The notes beneath the pieces are model-generated. The model was not told the DNA's origin, did not search any database, and worked only from the letters and a program-made list of their open reading frames with translations. 64,000 bases of DNA from Diogma glabrata (taxonomy: Eukaryota > Arthropoda > Insecta > Diptera > Cylindrotomidae), in the NCBI GenBank assembly GCA_963693315.1, contig OY856188.1, positions 152,979,064-153,043,063 on the forward strand, read 5' to 3'. This document shows, one piece after another, positions 45,560-56,455 of the stretch (its first letter is position 1; each line of letters starts with the position of its first letter). The position numbers and the translations under genes were made by a program.

Positions 45560-45871
45560 ATGTTTTCATCATTTTGTTTTAGTAGCATAGTGAGATATGA
45601 ACGTTTATTTTACCTTAGTAAAGCCCAGCGTCATACATGATACTAAGGCATTTTATCGTAACTTTCTAGGTTACGATTGAAATAGCTTAGTAATTGATAG
45701 ATACGGCAAATTGCTATAGTAATTGCTAACCGTAAAGAAGAAACGGCATATTTAATAGAGTTATTCTGTGCTTAGCACGGCAGTGTATTGCTGTGTAAAT
45801 TATAACAAATAATAAATTTATGATGTTTTTGGCCTTTAAAAGTACCATATTACAACTACCGTTTGGATGGG

Positions 45872-46170
45872 TTTTTTTTTTAATAAATTGTGTTTTGAAG
45901 TAGGGTTTACAATTACAGTCAAACTTCCATAAATCGAACTTCTATTATTCGAATTTCTCTATAAATCGTATTAATATTTCGAATTAAAATTTTGATTTTC
46001 TTTATAAATCGTTTCTATATTTCGAAATTTCCCTAAATCGAACTAAAATTGATGGCTTTTGGTGGTTCGAATTATGGAAGTTTCACTGTACATATATATA
46101 ATCACAACACATAAAAACTTTTTAAGACCAAAGTCTCACAACATGCGTTCTAAAGTGTTGATGGACGAAA
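45872..46170 (-). mobile_element. Family-A LINE 3' tail interrupted by a pogo-like MITE
   Basis: The tail runs from a T-run at 45872 to 'tgatggacg' near 46166, with the MITE at 45916-46088 in its middle. Confidence 0.75.
45916..46088. mobile_element. pogo/Tigger-like MITE, 173 bp, TA target
   Basis: Termini CAGTCAAACTTCCATAAAT and the complement of CAGTGAAACTTCCATAATT are flanked by TA on both sides (45914-45915, 46089-46090). The CAGT start with a TA duplication fits Tc1/mariner-pogo elements. No coding capacity. Confidence 0.75.
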
Positions 46171-46384
46171 ACTTTTGTTAATACAGATACAGTCGTAAAT
46201 CGACCCAAACCTTTTAAAATTAAAATGTTTATTATTGTGGCGAGAAGATCTGTAGATGTCGCCTATAAAGAAAAACTTTACGAACATTTGCAATGATTCA
46301 TCATGTAAAATGCGTAAATTCATTCTTGCATTTAACGCAAAGGCAAAATTGACATTTCTTTGTAGCATTATATATTAATATATA

Positions 46385-47886
46385 TTTTTTTTTTAATAAG
46401 AAGTGTTGTGTAGTAGGAATTACAAAATGTGTCACAACAACACATAGATACCTTTTAAGACGTAGGTCCCACAACAACATGCGTCTTGAGGTATAGGTGG
46501 ACGCTTTTTTTAAATCTTTGTGGATTGAAGGCATTCAAGACTATTGATTCGGGCAAAGCATTCCATGTGTACGATGTACGCACAAAGAAATCTCTTTGCA
46601 TTCTATTACTATGACAGTGAGTAATCTCGACAGTTCGACCGCCCGCACAAACCGATTGACGAGTAAAACGGGGAAAAACATAGGTCTGAGGCATTATGGA
46701 CCTGATTTCTTCCGAGCACTGCTGGTGACGATATTTATAAAAAACGACGAGATCAGCAACAGTGCGACGATGTTGCAGGGAATCAAGACCTAATGTTAAA
46801 TCTCGATCACCAACAATTCGTATAGCTCGCTTTTGAACAGAGTCCAAAAGAGCCAGGATAGTAACAGATGCAGCGCCCCAAACTTGACAACAATACTCCA
46901 TACAGGGACGAATATAGGACTTATAAATGTGGAGTAATTGATGCGAAGTAAAATATTTTTTACATCTATTGAGGAGGCCGAGTTTTCTTGACGCGCTCTT
47001 TGCCATGGCCATTATATGATCGTTCCAGAGTAAGTCATTGGATATTGTGACTCCCAATAAACGAATGCTTTCACATTCGTCTATTTGGTCGTCACACATA
47101 TTAATTGAAATATCGTTGGGATACTCGGTCTTTGATCTGGAAACAATCAATAGCTGTGTTTTGGTGGAATTAAAATTGACCAAATTTTTGTCACCCCAAT
47201 CGGCGACTTTTTTTAGGTCCTCGTTTACATTTATGGCAGCGTCTCTCCGGACGGGATTTATTCGTTCATGCATTTTACCCTTTGAAGATAGGGGGACGAA
47301 TGACTTGTGCAGTGTACTATCATCTGCAAAACTATTTATTGGGTTACTGGTGATTTGCAACAGTTCGTTGATATAAATTAAAAATAAAGTGGGAGATAAA
47401 ACTGAGCCTTGGGGTACACCAGCGTTAATTAATTTGGACTCAGAAGTAAAGCCATCTATAGATACCGAGATGTATCGGTTAGACAGAAAATTTTGAATCA
47501 ACTTCACGACTGCGGGATGAAAACCGTACGCAACGAGCTTGTTTATCAAGTTGGCATGCCAAATTCGATCAAATGCTTTTGAGATGTCTAATGCGATCAC
47601 GTACGTTTCACCACCTTTCTCAAGTATGCTATTCCAAATATGTGCCACATAGTTCAATAGATCGGTTGTTGATCTTTTGTTTCTAAAACCGTATTGGTTG
47701 TCAGATATCAAATGGTTGTCTTCCAAAAATTTAGATATGTGTGAATTAATATAGTGCTCGTATATTTTAGACATGACTGGGAGTAAGGCTATTGGTCTAT
47801 AATTTGAAATATCACATTTCGTTCCTTTTTTTGGGACAGGTTGGACATTGGCCAACTTCCAGCAGGATGGATAAATACCAGATTTA
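46385..47886 (-). mobile_element. LINE family A, copy 4, 5'-truncated
   Basis: T-run at 46385-46394, then family-A sequence up to 'ccagattt' at 47886, where similarity ends at a 'atctt' microsatellite. Confidence 0.9.
46455..47855 (-). CDS. LINE family A reverse transcriptase fragment with open frame (466 codons)
   Basis: This is the only family-A copy in the window whose reverse transcriptase frame is open throughout: 'SNYRPIALLPVMSKIYEHY', 'QYGFRNKRSTTDLLNYVAHI', motif A 'ALDISKAFDRIWHAN', motif B 'GVPQGSVLSPTLFLIYINE', motif C 'FADDSTLHKSF', and the C-terminal 'SYIRPCMEYCCQVWGAA' and 'RDFFVRTSYTWNALPE'. It lacks the endonuclease and the true start, so it is a truncated, probably inert gene copy rather than a host gene. 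Confidence 0.85.
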   Translation of the reverse strand: MANVQPVPKKGTKCDISNYRPIALLPVMSKIYEHYINSHISKFLEDNHLISDNQYGFRNKRSTTDLLNYVAHIWNSILEKGGETYVIALDISKAFDRIWHANLINKLVAYGFHPAVVKLIQNFLSNRYISVSIDGFTSESKLINAGVPQGSVLSPTLFLIYINELLQITSNPINSFADDSTLHKSFVPLSSKGKMHERINPVRRDAAINVNEDLKKVADWGDKNLVNFNSTKTQLLIVSRSKTEYPNDISINMCDDQIDECESIRLLGVTISNDLLWNDHIMAMAKSASRKLGLLNRCKKYFTSHQLLHIYKSYIRPCMEYCCQVWGAASVTILALLDSVQKRAIRIVGDRDLTLGLDSLQHRRTVADLVVFYKYRHQQCSEEIRSIMPQTYVFPRFTRQSVCAGGRTVEITHCHSNRMQRDFFVRTSYTWNALPESIVLNAFNPQRFKKSVHLYLKTHVVVGPTS

Positions 47887-47905
47887 TCTTATCTTATCTT
47901 ATCTT

Positions 47906-49220
47906 TCTTATATATATATAAAAATCACGTGTCACGATGTTTGTCCGCGACAAACTCCGCAACAACGTAACCAATCTTAATGAAATTTTGTACAATGTGT
48001 GTATGATGGTCCAGCTTGAGAGATAGGATAGTTATTATCTTCTTATATATATTAATACGCTAGATTAAAACTTTGTGGAGCATTAGGCTTTTTTATTCGC
48101 AGATGGATTCATTTGAAATTTTCACAGCTAACTGATACTAGTGTAACCTATAGTCGGATCCGGATTCAAAAAAATCGGATCATAAATAAAAAAGTTATTA
48201 TATACGGAAAACTTTTTATATACATATGCATTATAAGTTTACATACATATAAAAACGAAATTTAAAATTTATTTTATTTTTTTATATTTTCTTTTTTATA
48301 TATTAGCGAACAACGAACAACAAAAACGAAACTTTTTTTTCTCATTCATTTCAGTGATCAGTCGTATTTTGTCTTTGAACAAAGGATGGTTTTCGAGTCG
48401 TCGGAATAAAACAGATTTATGCGTAATAATGTTGATTTTATGAATGATATTTTATGAATGATATTTATGATGATATTTTATGAATGATATTTTCTTTTTT
48501 ATATATTAGCTATCGAAAAAATTTATTTTCATTTTTAAATCATTCATTTCAGTCGTCTTTTGTCTTTGAACAAGGACGGTTTTCGATATTATTTCGATTA
48601 TTTTGTTTATTGATATAAAGATATTTGCGTAATATTTTTCTTTGGTACTCTGAATCGGCGTTATGCGCGGTTGAATTTTTGAGGCTTTTTCACGTAGTTT
48701 TGGTAATGGTTTAAAACTTAAAACTTTTTTTCTTTTTTTATATTTACTAGGAGGGCCCGGCGTGCTTCGCTACGCTTATAAATAAAGTTTTTGCGTAGAC
48801 ATTTTGTTGACGTAGAAGCAATGATTTCAAAAAGTGGTAATGAGAAATGCTACCATATAATTTTTAATTTTTCTTTTTAAATATATGAATGAAAAATAAT
48901 CAGAACTCTAGCTGATCAGTTCGGATATATGAAAAATTAGCGAAGCTTACTTGAAAACTTATTTGATCGCTAATTTTTCATATGCTAATTTTTCATACGA
49001 AGCTTACTTGAAAACTTATTTGATCGCTAATTTTTCATATATCCGAACTGATCAGCTAGAGTTCTGATTATTTTTCATTCATATATTTAAAAAGAAAAAT
49101 TAAAAATTATATGGTAGCATTTCTCATTACCACTTTTTGAAATCATTGCTTCTACGTCAACAAAATGTCTACGCAAAAACTTTATTTATAAGCGTAGCGA
49201 AGCACGCCGGGCCCTCCTAG
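47906..49220 (+). mobile_element. Helitron-like non-autonomous element
   Basis: The left end TCTTATATATATATAAAAAT, followed by 'cacgatgtttgtccgcgac' and 'aatcttaatgaaatttt', resembles insect Helitron 5' ends. The right end is GC-rich ('gcgaagcacgccgggccct') and closes with CTAG, as Helitron 3' ends do. The 5' flank is not the expected A and the 3' flank is C, so the assignment is tentative. Internal sequence is non-coding with short 'atgaatgatattt' repeats near 48435-48490. Confidence 0.5.
48747..49220. repeat. 474-bp palindrome with perfect arms of about 200 bp
   Basis: The left arm, from 'ctaggagggcccggcgtgc' to 'gaaaaattagcg', is matched base for base by the reverse complement of the right arm. 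The centre of about 65 bp holds two direct copies of 'aagcttacttgaaaactt'. Each outer end is a Helitron-like 3' terminus ending CTAG. Confidence 0.9.
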
Positions 49221-49957
49221 CCTTGATTAAATTCCTAAATTTTTTAAAATTACGAATTAAATGTTAAATATGGATGCTTCATATGCCAACTTTCAGATGG
49301 CAGCGTAAATCAATTTATTCAATTGATAGTAAACTTCAACTTCGTATAAAGCCATTACTAGACTATCAAATATGTTTTAGTAAAGAAAGTTTTGTTTTAT
49401 TTGATAATAAACGAAAAGCATATTATTGTAAGTCAAATACGTTACCAAAGATTATTGATAATTTTGTGGAGGTTATATATTAATTATAGAAGTGTTAGAA
49501 AATATCGAAACCTGTAAAAAAATTATTGTATTGGTTTTTATAAAGTTTGAATAAAAATAAGAGTAAAAATTAAAGAAAACAATAATTTAAATTTATTTTT
49601 TTAAATTTTTCATTGATCTTCAATATTAGTTTACAAAAATCAATATCAAATTGAAAAATACTCTTATTTGTATTGCTTATTATAATAGAACGATTAGAGG
49701 TAAAAAAAATTGTCATCAAAACTGGATGAAAAATTAGCGAAGTTTATTTTACAACTTTTACACCATTGAATAAATCTACGGAAGAGTAACTAGACATTTT
49801 GAGTGAAGCTTCTAATTTTTAGTATTGGTGAAGTTTGATAGTGTTTGCATTCTAGCTGGGTGGTATACTAATTACAATTTGCATATTCATATTTTCAAAA
49901 CAAATAAAAGAAATAATAAAGGTTACATATAAATTTAAAAGCCTAATATGTTTGAAT
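49221..49957. other. Interval with one unrecognised small open frame
   Basis: A frame at 49274-49483 encodes about 70 residues rich in Lys, Tyr and Ile with no domain recognised. Near 49730, 'atgaaaaattagcgaag' matches the inner part of the adjacent palindrome, so some of this may be related repeat sequence. Confidence 0.4.
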
Positions 49958-50820
49958 CAAGGTTGGCAAATATCATATATTTATATAAATATCAAAATAT
50001 CCGATATATATCAGATATATATCCGATATATATCAAGTTCTGATATTTATTTTTTAATAAGTTGTTTATCTTAAATATTATACGATATAAGGCCCTTTCC
50101 ACACTTGCATGCAGTGCATCGAATCACTTCCTCGTTTATTACCTCTTTGGCTATAAACTAAATTCAAATATGGCAACTCCAATTTAGTTTATAGGCAATT
50201 TATCAAGCATATTTATCTATATCTTCGATTGCACAAGTCCAATTTGGCCAGGTTGCATCATCAATACCCATACACGGTTGTACAACTGGTTCAGAAATGA
50301 TTCATTACTGACGACCAGTAAAGCAGTACTGGCAACCATAGCTGGACCATAAACATAATGTAACTGGATGATAACTTCGAACAATAAATGAGTGCCGACA
50401 GAAAAAAGCCGACAATGGTCCATACAAGGCTATACAACTGGTCCAGTAATGGTCAATTGCCGGCGACCAGTAATTCAACAATGACCGGGTACTGGCAACC
50501 ATGACTCATAGTACTGGCTACTATAACTCGGCCAGTGACATAATTTTACTTGTTGATAAATTCGGAAAAATAAATTGCTGCCATTCATTTACCAGAGAAA
50601 AAACGGCAACGACCCATACAAGGTTGTACATCTGGCGTAGTAACAGAAAACTAATAATGTCCGATATTGGAACAATGACCGAATACTGGCAACCGTGACA
50701 GGGCCATTAAAAATATTAAATAAAATATGTAAATTTAAATAAATTAAATACAAAATAATTAAAATAAAGCAAAGATGTCTAAACAAAAAAAAATTTTAAA
50801 CTTATACCAACCTTAACATT

Positions 50821-53345
50821 TTTTTTTTTTTTTTTTTTATTGAAAGCTAGGCATATTTAGTGTTAATATAATTAATTATATATTAACGTCTCTGAATATC
50901 CGAAGATACCATGCCAACTAGGGATTAGAATCGATTGAGAATTAAGTTTCTTTGAGAAATTTATGAACGGCGACTTTGAACTTTTGCGGATTAAAGTTAT
51001 CAGGGAAAACCCACAAAGGTAACGAATTCCAGAGATGAGAGACTCTGTTGAACAAGTCGTGCTGGAAGGCATCTAATGTAAAAGGATGGGCCGCTACAGA
51101 TGCTCTGGTATGACGTGATAGGTTTGCAGAATTAGGTAAAATCGATTTGATTTCTTCAGAAACCCGTTCATCCATGATATATTTGTAGAAAATCGTCAAA
51201 TCAGCAACATTTCTTCTATGCTGCAAGGAATCAAGGTCATTAGTAAGATTTGAGTTACCAATTAATTTAACTGCTCTCCGCTGTACAGAATTAAGATACT
51301 TCAAACTACATAAGTATGCTCCACCCCATATATGAGAACAATATTCCATGCAGGGACGTATAAAAGATTTGTAAATTCAAAGAAGCTGTTCACTATTGAA
51401 AAACTTACGACATCGTTCTAAAAACCCCAATTTTTGAACAGCGCTCTTCGCTAGGCTAAAAATATGGGAATTCCATTTCATATTATTTTCAATCTCGACT
51501 CCTAGAAGTTTCACGGACTCTTTCTCCATCAGATCGTTGGAATCAAACTTCAATGGAAAAGGGTTAGGTGTTGACAATCTTGAAAAATGGCAAACTTGTG
51601 TTTTGGACGTATTGAATTCAACACTGTTAGCAATACCCCAATCAAAAATTGTTTTAAGATCAACGTTTAATGAATCTATCAAATTTGATCTACAGTTATT
51701 AAGCTCTAAAGGTGAATATAATCTAGGTGCAGCATGAGATGCATGAAGAGTGCTATCGTCAGCAAAACTATGGATAGGATTAATTGTTAAAATCAACAAG
51801 TCATTAATATAGATAAGAAAAAGAGTTGAGGATAAAGCGGAACCTTGAGGAACTCCTACATTAGTCGAAAATACATCCGATGAAATACCGTCAACATTGA
51901 CTCGAAATTTTCGCTCAGATATAAAACTTTGCATCCAAGAAATTAGTGGCTCATCTAAACCATAACCTCTCGATTTGCATATAAGATTTTTGTGCCAAAC
52001 CTTGTCAAATGCTTTGGAAATATCAAGAGCAACACCGAAAGTCTCACCAAAGTTTTCAAGGGATTTGTTCCAAAGATGAGTAACAAACGAATGCAAATCT
52101 CCCGTTGCTCTTTCTTTTCGAAAGCCGTATTGTCTTTCATTAAGTAATTTGGAAAATTCTAAGAAGCTCATTAAATTAAAATTTATATATTTCTCAAAAA
52201 CTTTAGAAACTACTGACAAAATTGAAATGGGTCTATAATTGGATGGGTCAGTTTTACTACCCTTTTTTGCAACTGGCTGTACACTAGCAATTTTCCATAT
52301 TTCAGGAAAAATCCCTTTCTTATAAGACAAATAAAATATTTTAGTGAGGATAGGTGTCAGCTCCCTAGCAAACGTTTTAAGCATAATTGGAGGAATATGA
52401 TCAGGCCCAGATGCCTTGTTGGTATTAATTTGTAAAAGCATTTTTCTAATAATGTTTTTACGAAAAATTATTCGCTTCATTTTGAGCGATGCTTTAGGAA
52501 TAGGTCTAGGTTGGAAATTGGGTTCGTCTAATGTAGAATTTATAGAAAAAAATGTCCTAGCAAATTAGCCTTTTCTTTTGGGTCAATAATAGGTATATCT
52601 CTATCAACAAGAGGAGGAAGAGAAGATTTACAAAAATTGCCTTGGATAGCCTTAGCGGCTTTAAGGAAGTTACGTGAACCAGTTGGGTGTTCAGCAAATT
52701 TAGAAGCTTTTTTCAAATTAAATAGATTTTTCTCTTCATCTATTAGTTTCCTACATAAATTTCTCTTTTTTCGATACTCTCTAAGGTTTTCATCAGTTTT
52801 GTTTTGGATAAACTGTCGAAAAGCTTTTTTTTTTAACTTTAATTGCTTTTTTGCATGTACTCGAAAACCAAAGATCAACCTTCGGAATGACCAATTTATT
52901 AGGAATAAATCTGCACATACCCTCAAGTATAATTTCAGAAAAATTAAGAGCAGCACTGTTTGGGTCTTGGCCAATAAGACAACTATGTTTCCAAGGAAAG
53001 CGTTTAAAGAAGATTTTAAGTCCTTGCCAATCCGCCGCTTTGTAGTGCCAAACAAGACGGGGATTCGCTTTAAATTGTTTTGGAATTTATATATTTAATT
53101 TTGTGGAGATCAAATTATGATCTGACCCACCTAAAGGCTCTGATATTTTAAATTGTACTAAGTATGGATCATTTGTCAAAAACAAATCAAGTAAGTTGCT
53201 TCTTTGTCCAGGAATGTCAGGAACTCTGGTAGGCTGATCTATTATCTGAGTGAAATTATGATAAAGAGCAAACAGTTCATCCTGTTTACCTTTCTCATCA
53301 GTAGAGGAACTGTGTATGAGCCATTGTTTAGTTTTTCAGCAGAGA
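50821..53345 (-). mobile_element. LINE family B, copy 2, nested in hAT H4
   Basis: T-run at about 50819-50839, then the family-B 3' end, reverse transcriptase and endonuclease remnant, at the same position within the hAT as in H2. Confidence 0.85.
50942..53055 (-). pseudogene. LINE family B ORF2, copy 2, disrupted
   Basis: Frames 53055-52540 (linker), 52480-51377 (reverse transcriptase with FADD motif C) and 51349-50942 (C-terminus). The stop after 'KFFNSEQLL' and the frameshift before the reverse transcriptase are shared with copy 1. The linker frame is longer here because an A-run differs by one base. Confidence 0.85.
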
Positions 53346-53755
53346 TACCATAATTAAACTAAATGCGAAATATTTCAAATTATATACATATTTCTAAAAT
53401 GGATAATGCGAATAGATTTTGAACCAAATGAATGAGTGAATTTTAACCAAATGACAAAGATGGATCAATTCATTGTCCATCCTGGCGCGTAGCCAATTAA
53501 TGTTAACAATTTACGTGCCATAGCTTGGCCATTTAAATTTTAAAGTAAAGTTTACTGATTAATTTTTACAAACCGTATGCCAACCATGATTCCAGTAATG
53601 GCCCAATAACAATAACCAAGTATTGTTTACCATTTATGGGTCAGTGCTTGGCCATTCAAAGTTAACTTAATACTGGCTATTTTCTGTTAACCATAGATCG
53701 GCCGATGAATGGTTCTAGTACTGGCCCAATAACAAAAGTCAAATACTGTTAACCA

Positions 53756-54187
53756 TTAATGGACGCTTGGCCGTATATCAAATTCTGGATAACCCTGCTT
53801 CGGTAGGCATTCCAACTGAGATTGAAATAAATATTTTGGAAATGGTGTAGATTCAGCTAAAATCGCCATTATAAATAGAAGGAAGTCTGAAAAAATTATA
53901 GTTAAATAACGAGCTCTAAATATAATATACTTTTCGTCTCTTTGGTGGTTGTTTAAACGTTTACCTAAAAATCGATGGTCAAGCATAAATTAGCTAGGAT
54001 GACGTGCATTTAAGAACATGTCCCTCTTTCGATAAAAAAGTCTCTTAACTTTTAAAGGCTCTTCTAGTTTAAGATCGACTTTCAGTTTATACCAAATTTC
54101 AACTACAACAGCAATAGTCGTTTTATCTCTTTGAGATCTGTCTAAAGCGACTGCAGTACTTAAGATAACAAAGCATATGTTTAGCAT
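53756..54187 (-). pseudogene. hAT transposase C-terminal remnant in H4
   Basis: Same short peptides as in H2 at 35058-35490, in reverse orientation. Confidence 0.6.
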
Positions 54188-54469
54188 TCATTACAAATTA
54201 CAATATTTATGTCATAAGTTTTGTTATGTCAGGATCTATGTCAGTTTTATGGTCTTGACAAAGCTGAGCTAGGTTACCCCGATTTGGTATTCGTTTTGCA
54301 GACAGTGCTGCTACTGTTAACAGTTTTTCTAACTTTAATTATTTCTCTTATATAATTAATTATTTCTTTTTTTATAAATATCATGATATATATCAGGGAA
54401 TAAATATCGTGATATATATCAATGATATATATCGGATATATATCATTGATATATATCATGCCAACCCTG

Positions 54470-55500
54470 TTTGGTGTCGATTTCAATATAATCGGGGATG
54501 CTGAGTGGGATGATGATGGTGATGATGATGGTATGGATGATGATGGTAAATGATGGGAATGATGATGGTGAAAATGTTGACCGAACGCAGGGTAGTTCAA
54601 TAAGGGGTGGGGATTGGGGGTCGGTTATAAAAAATATCGAAATTATCGTCATCACTATCAATTTTAACATAATCGAAGATGCTGCGTTCAATTATGATAA
54701 TAAAAATTGGGGCCGGACTCAGGATCCTGAGCTTTAATCATTAAAAAATATACTGCGTCCTATAATCAAGGATTATGCCATTAGCTGGAGTATTGGCAAA
54801 CCAATTTTAGTTTTGTTCCTGCAAATTTTTAAAACAAATTTGCTTTTTATCTCTTATTTTATTTTTATTTTGTCTATCCTATCACGAAATATTGGCCTAT
54901 GTCATATTTTATATGTGATAGGATTTATGTTTTAGTTATCCATTATTGAACAAAAAAAATTAAAAAAAAAACAAAAAAAAACAGATTTGCGTCCATTAAC
55001 ATCCTTAGAACGCATGTTGTTGTGGGACCTTGGTCTTAAAAGGTTTTTATGTGTTGTTGTGACACATATTGTAATGCCTACTACACATCACATTTTATTA
55101 AAAAAAAAATAATAGGTGGGGGTTGGGGGGTCGTTTACACAAAGTATCGAAATTATTGTCATTATTATTGATTTTTATATAGTTGCTGAGTTCAATGGTG
55201 ATGTTAAAAATGTTGACCGGACTCAGGATAGTTCAATAAGGGGTAAGGGTTGTGGGTCTGGTCATGAATAGTATCAAAATTATCGTCATTATTTCGATTT
55301 TAACATAATCAAAGATGCTAAGTTCAATGGTGATGATAAAAAATGGTGACCGGATTCAGGTTAACTCAATAAGGGTTGTGTGTTGGGGTAGAATAGTATC
55401 AAAATTCGTCATTAGTGTTGATTTCAACATACCTGAGGACGCTAAATCCAACAGTGATGTTTAAATTGGGATCAAAAATATAAGGGTGTCACTAAAGGGT
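54470..55500 (+). mobile_element. Z element: minisatellite arm
   Basis: Degenerate units of about 127 bp with 'gaccggactcagg.tagtt', 'aataaggggt' and 'ttgggg.tcgg' repeat along the interval, interrupted at 54765-55110 by a retroelement. The same units, in reverse, occupy 59930-60300. Read together with 39294 onward it rebuilds the uninterrupted sequence at 60.3 kb. Confidence 0.7.
54765..55110 (+). mobile_element. SINE-like or truncated LINE element with a family-A 3' tail
   Basis: The body, A-rich linker and tail match 22283-22580 plus 24484-24518, ending in 'ctacacatcacattttatt' and an A-run. It is inserted in the Z arm. Confidence 0.65.
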
Positions 55501-56455
55501 GGGAGTTGGGGGCTGAAAGCCGAAAATGTTCACATATATATTGTGAGTTGATTTTGGATAAATCAAGGGCACTGAATTCAATGGTGACGCTGAAATTAGT
55601 ATTTGGGCTCTAGGGAAGAAACTAGAGGATAAGGGTTTGGGTCTAAAATTGGGGTAATGTTCAAATATACATAATAAATATTGGTTTTTCTATGAATAGA
55701 GAATCCTGAATCCTGAAACGTGAAGTTTATAAAATAAAGAATAAATGACATTAAATATTTTATAAACAGATTTTTTTTCGTCTAGTTTACTCAATATGGT
55801 TTAAAGACGAAGTTCAATTATTTATACAAGAAAATGATGAGCACTCAAATTGATAGTCTTATTTTTGTCTTATAATTAATACAGTCTTATTGTTTGTATA
55901 TTTCAATAATAAAAAAATAAAAAATATAAACAATTTGCTATTTTAGTTTATTATTTTTCTTATTTAATAATTTTAAAATATTTTTCTGCCATGTTTCGAC
56001 GATACATCAATTTAACGATATAATTCCACTAACATTTAAGAATAACCCACTTTTAAGGGGCTCCTTTGCTAAGTAACTCTAGCCTTAGTGGAAAATGTAT
56101 ATTTGAACATTTTTTTATTCTCCACCCCATCCTCCAGCTTCTGATTTTGCTCCTATGGTTGCTTGATTGCATATTCCAAGACCACCATTGGATTCAGTAT
56201 TTTCAATTCATAGAAAAACCAATATTTATTATGTATATTTGAACATTTCCCTAATTTTAGACCCAAACTCTCACCCTCTAGTTTCTTGCCTGGACCCCAA
56301 ATACTAATTTCAGCATCACCATTGCATTCAGTACTCTCAATTTATCCAAAATCGGTACCCATAATATATTTTCGGCTTTCAGCCCAAACTTCCACCCTTT
56401 AGTGACACCCTTATATTTTTGATCCCAATTTAAACATCACTGTTGGATTCTGTAA
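55440..56455. mobile_element. Foldback structure of Z: inverted arms of about 250 bp
   Basis: 55449-55690 and 56205-56450 are inverted copies sharing 'agtgatgtttaaattggga', 'agggtgtcactaaagggtgg', 'ctgaaagccgaaaat' and 'aaccaatatttattatgtat'. About 500 bp of AT-rich spacer separates them. No coding sequence is recognised. Confidence 0.75.

Larger units (their letters stand above)
49958..54469 (-). mobile_element. hAT element H4 (4.5 kb), inverted near-identical partner of H2
   Basis: Reverse complement of H2 from end to end, including nested LINE B, minisatellites and transposase remnants. The left flank is gtttgaat (49950-49957) and the right flank is tttggtgt (54470-54477), the reverse complements of the two different flanks of H2. 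Scattered differences were seen, for example near 50230 against 39010, near 53575 against 35670, and in an A-run length near 52830. Confidence 0.92.

Noticed and set aside
34776..54469. H2 and H4 as the inverted ends of one 19.7 kb giant transposon
   Set aside because: Each has its own complete hAT ends on both sides and outermost flanks attcaaac and tttggtgt do not match one another, so they are two elements.
54498..54737. Met-rich frame MLSGMMMVMMMV as a peptide gene
   Set aside because: It is a product of the gatgatgat/ggtgatgatg minisatellite in the Z arm.
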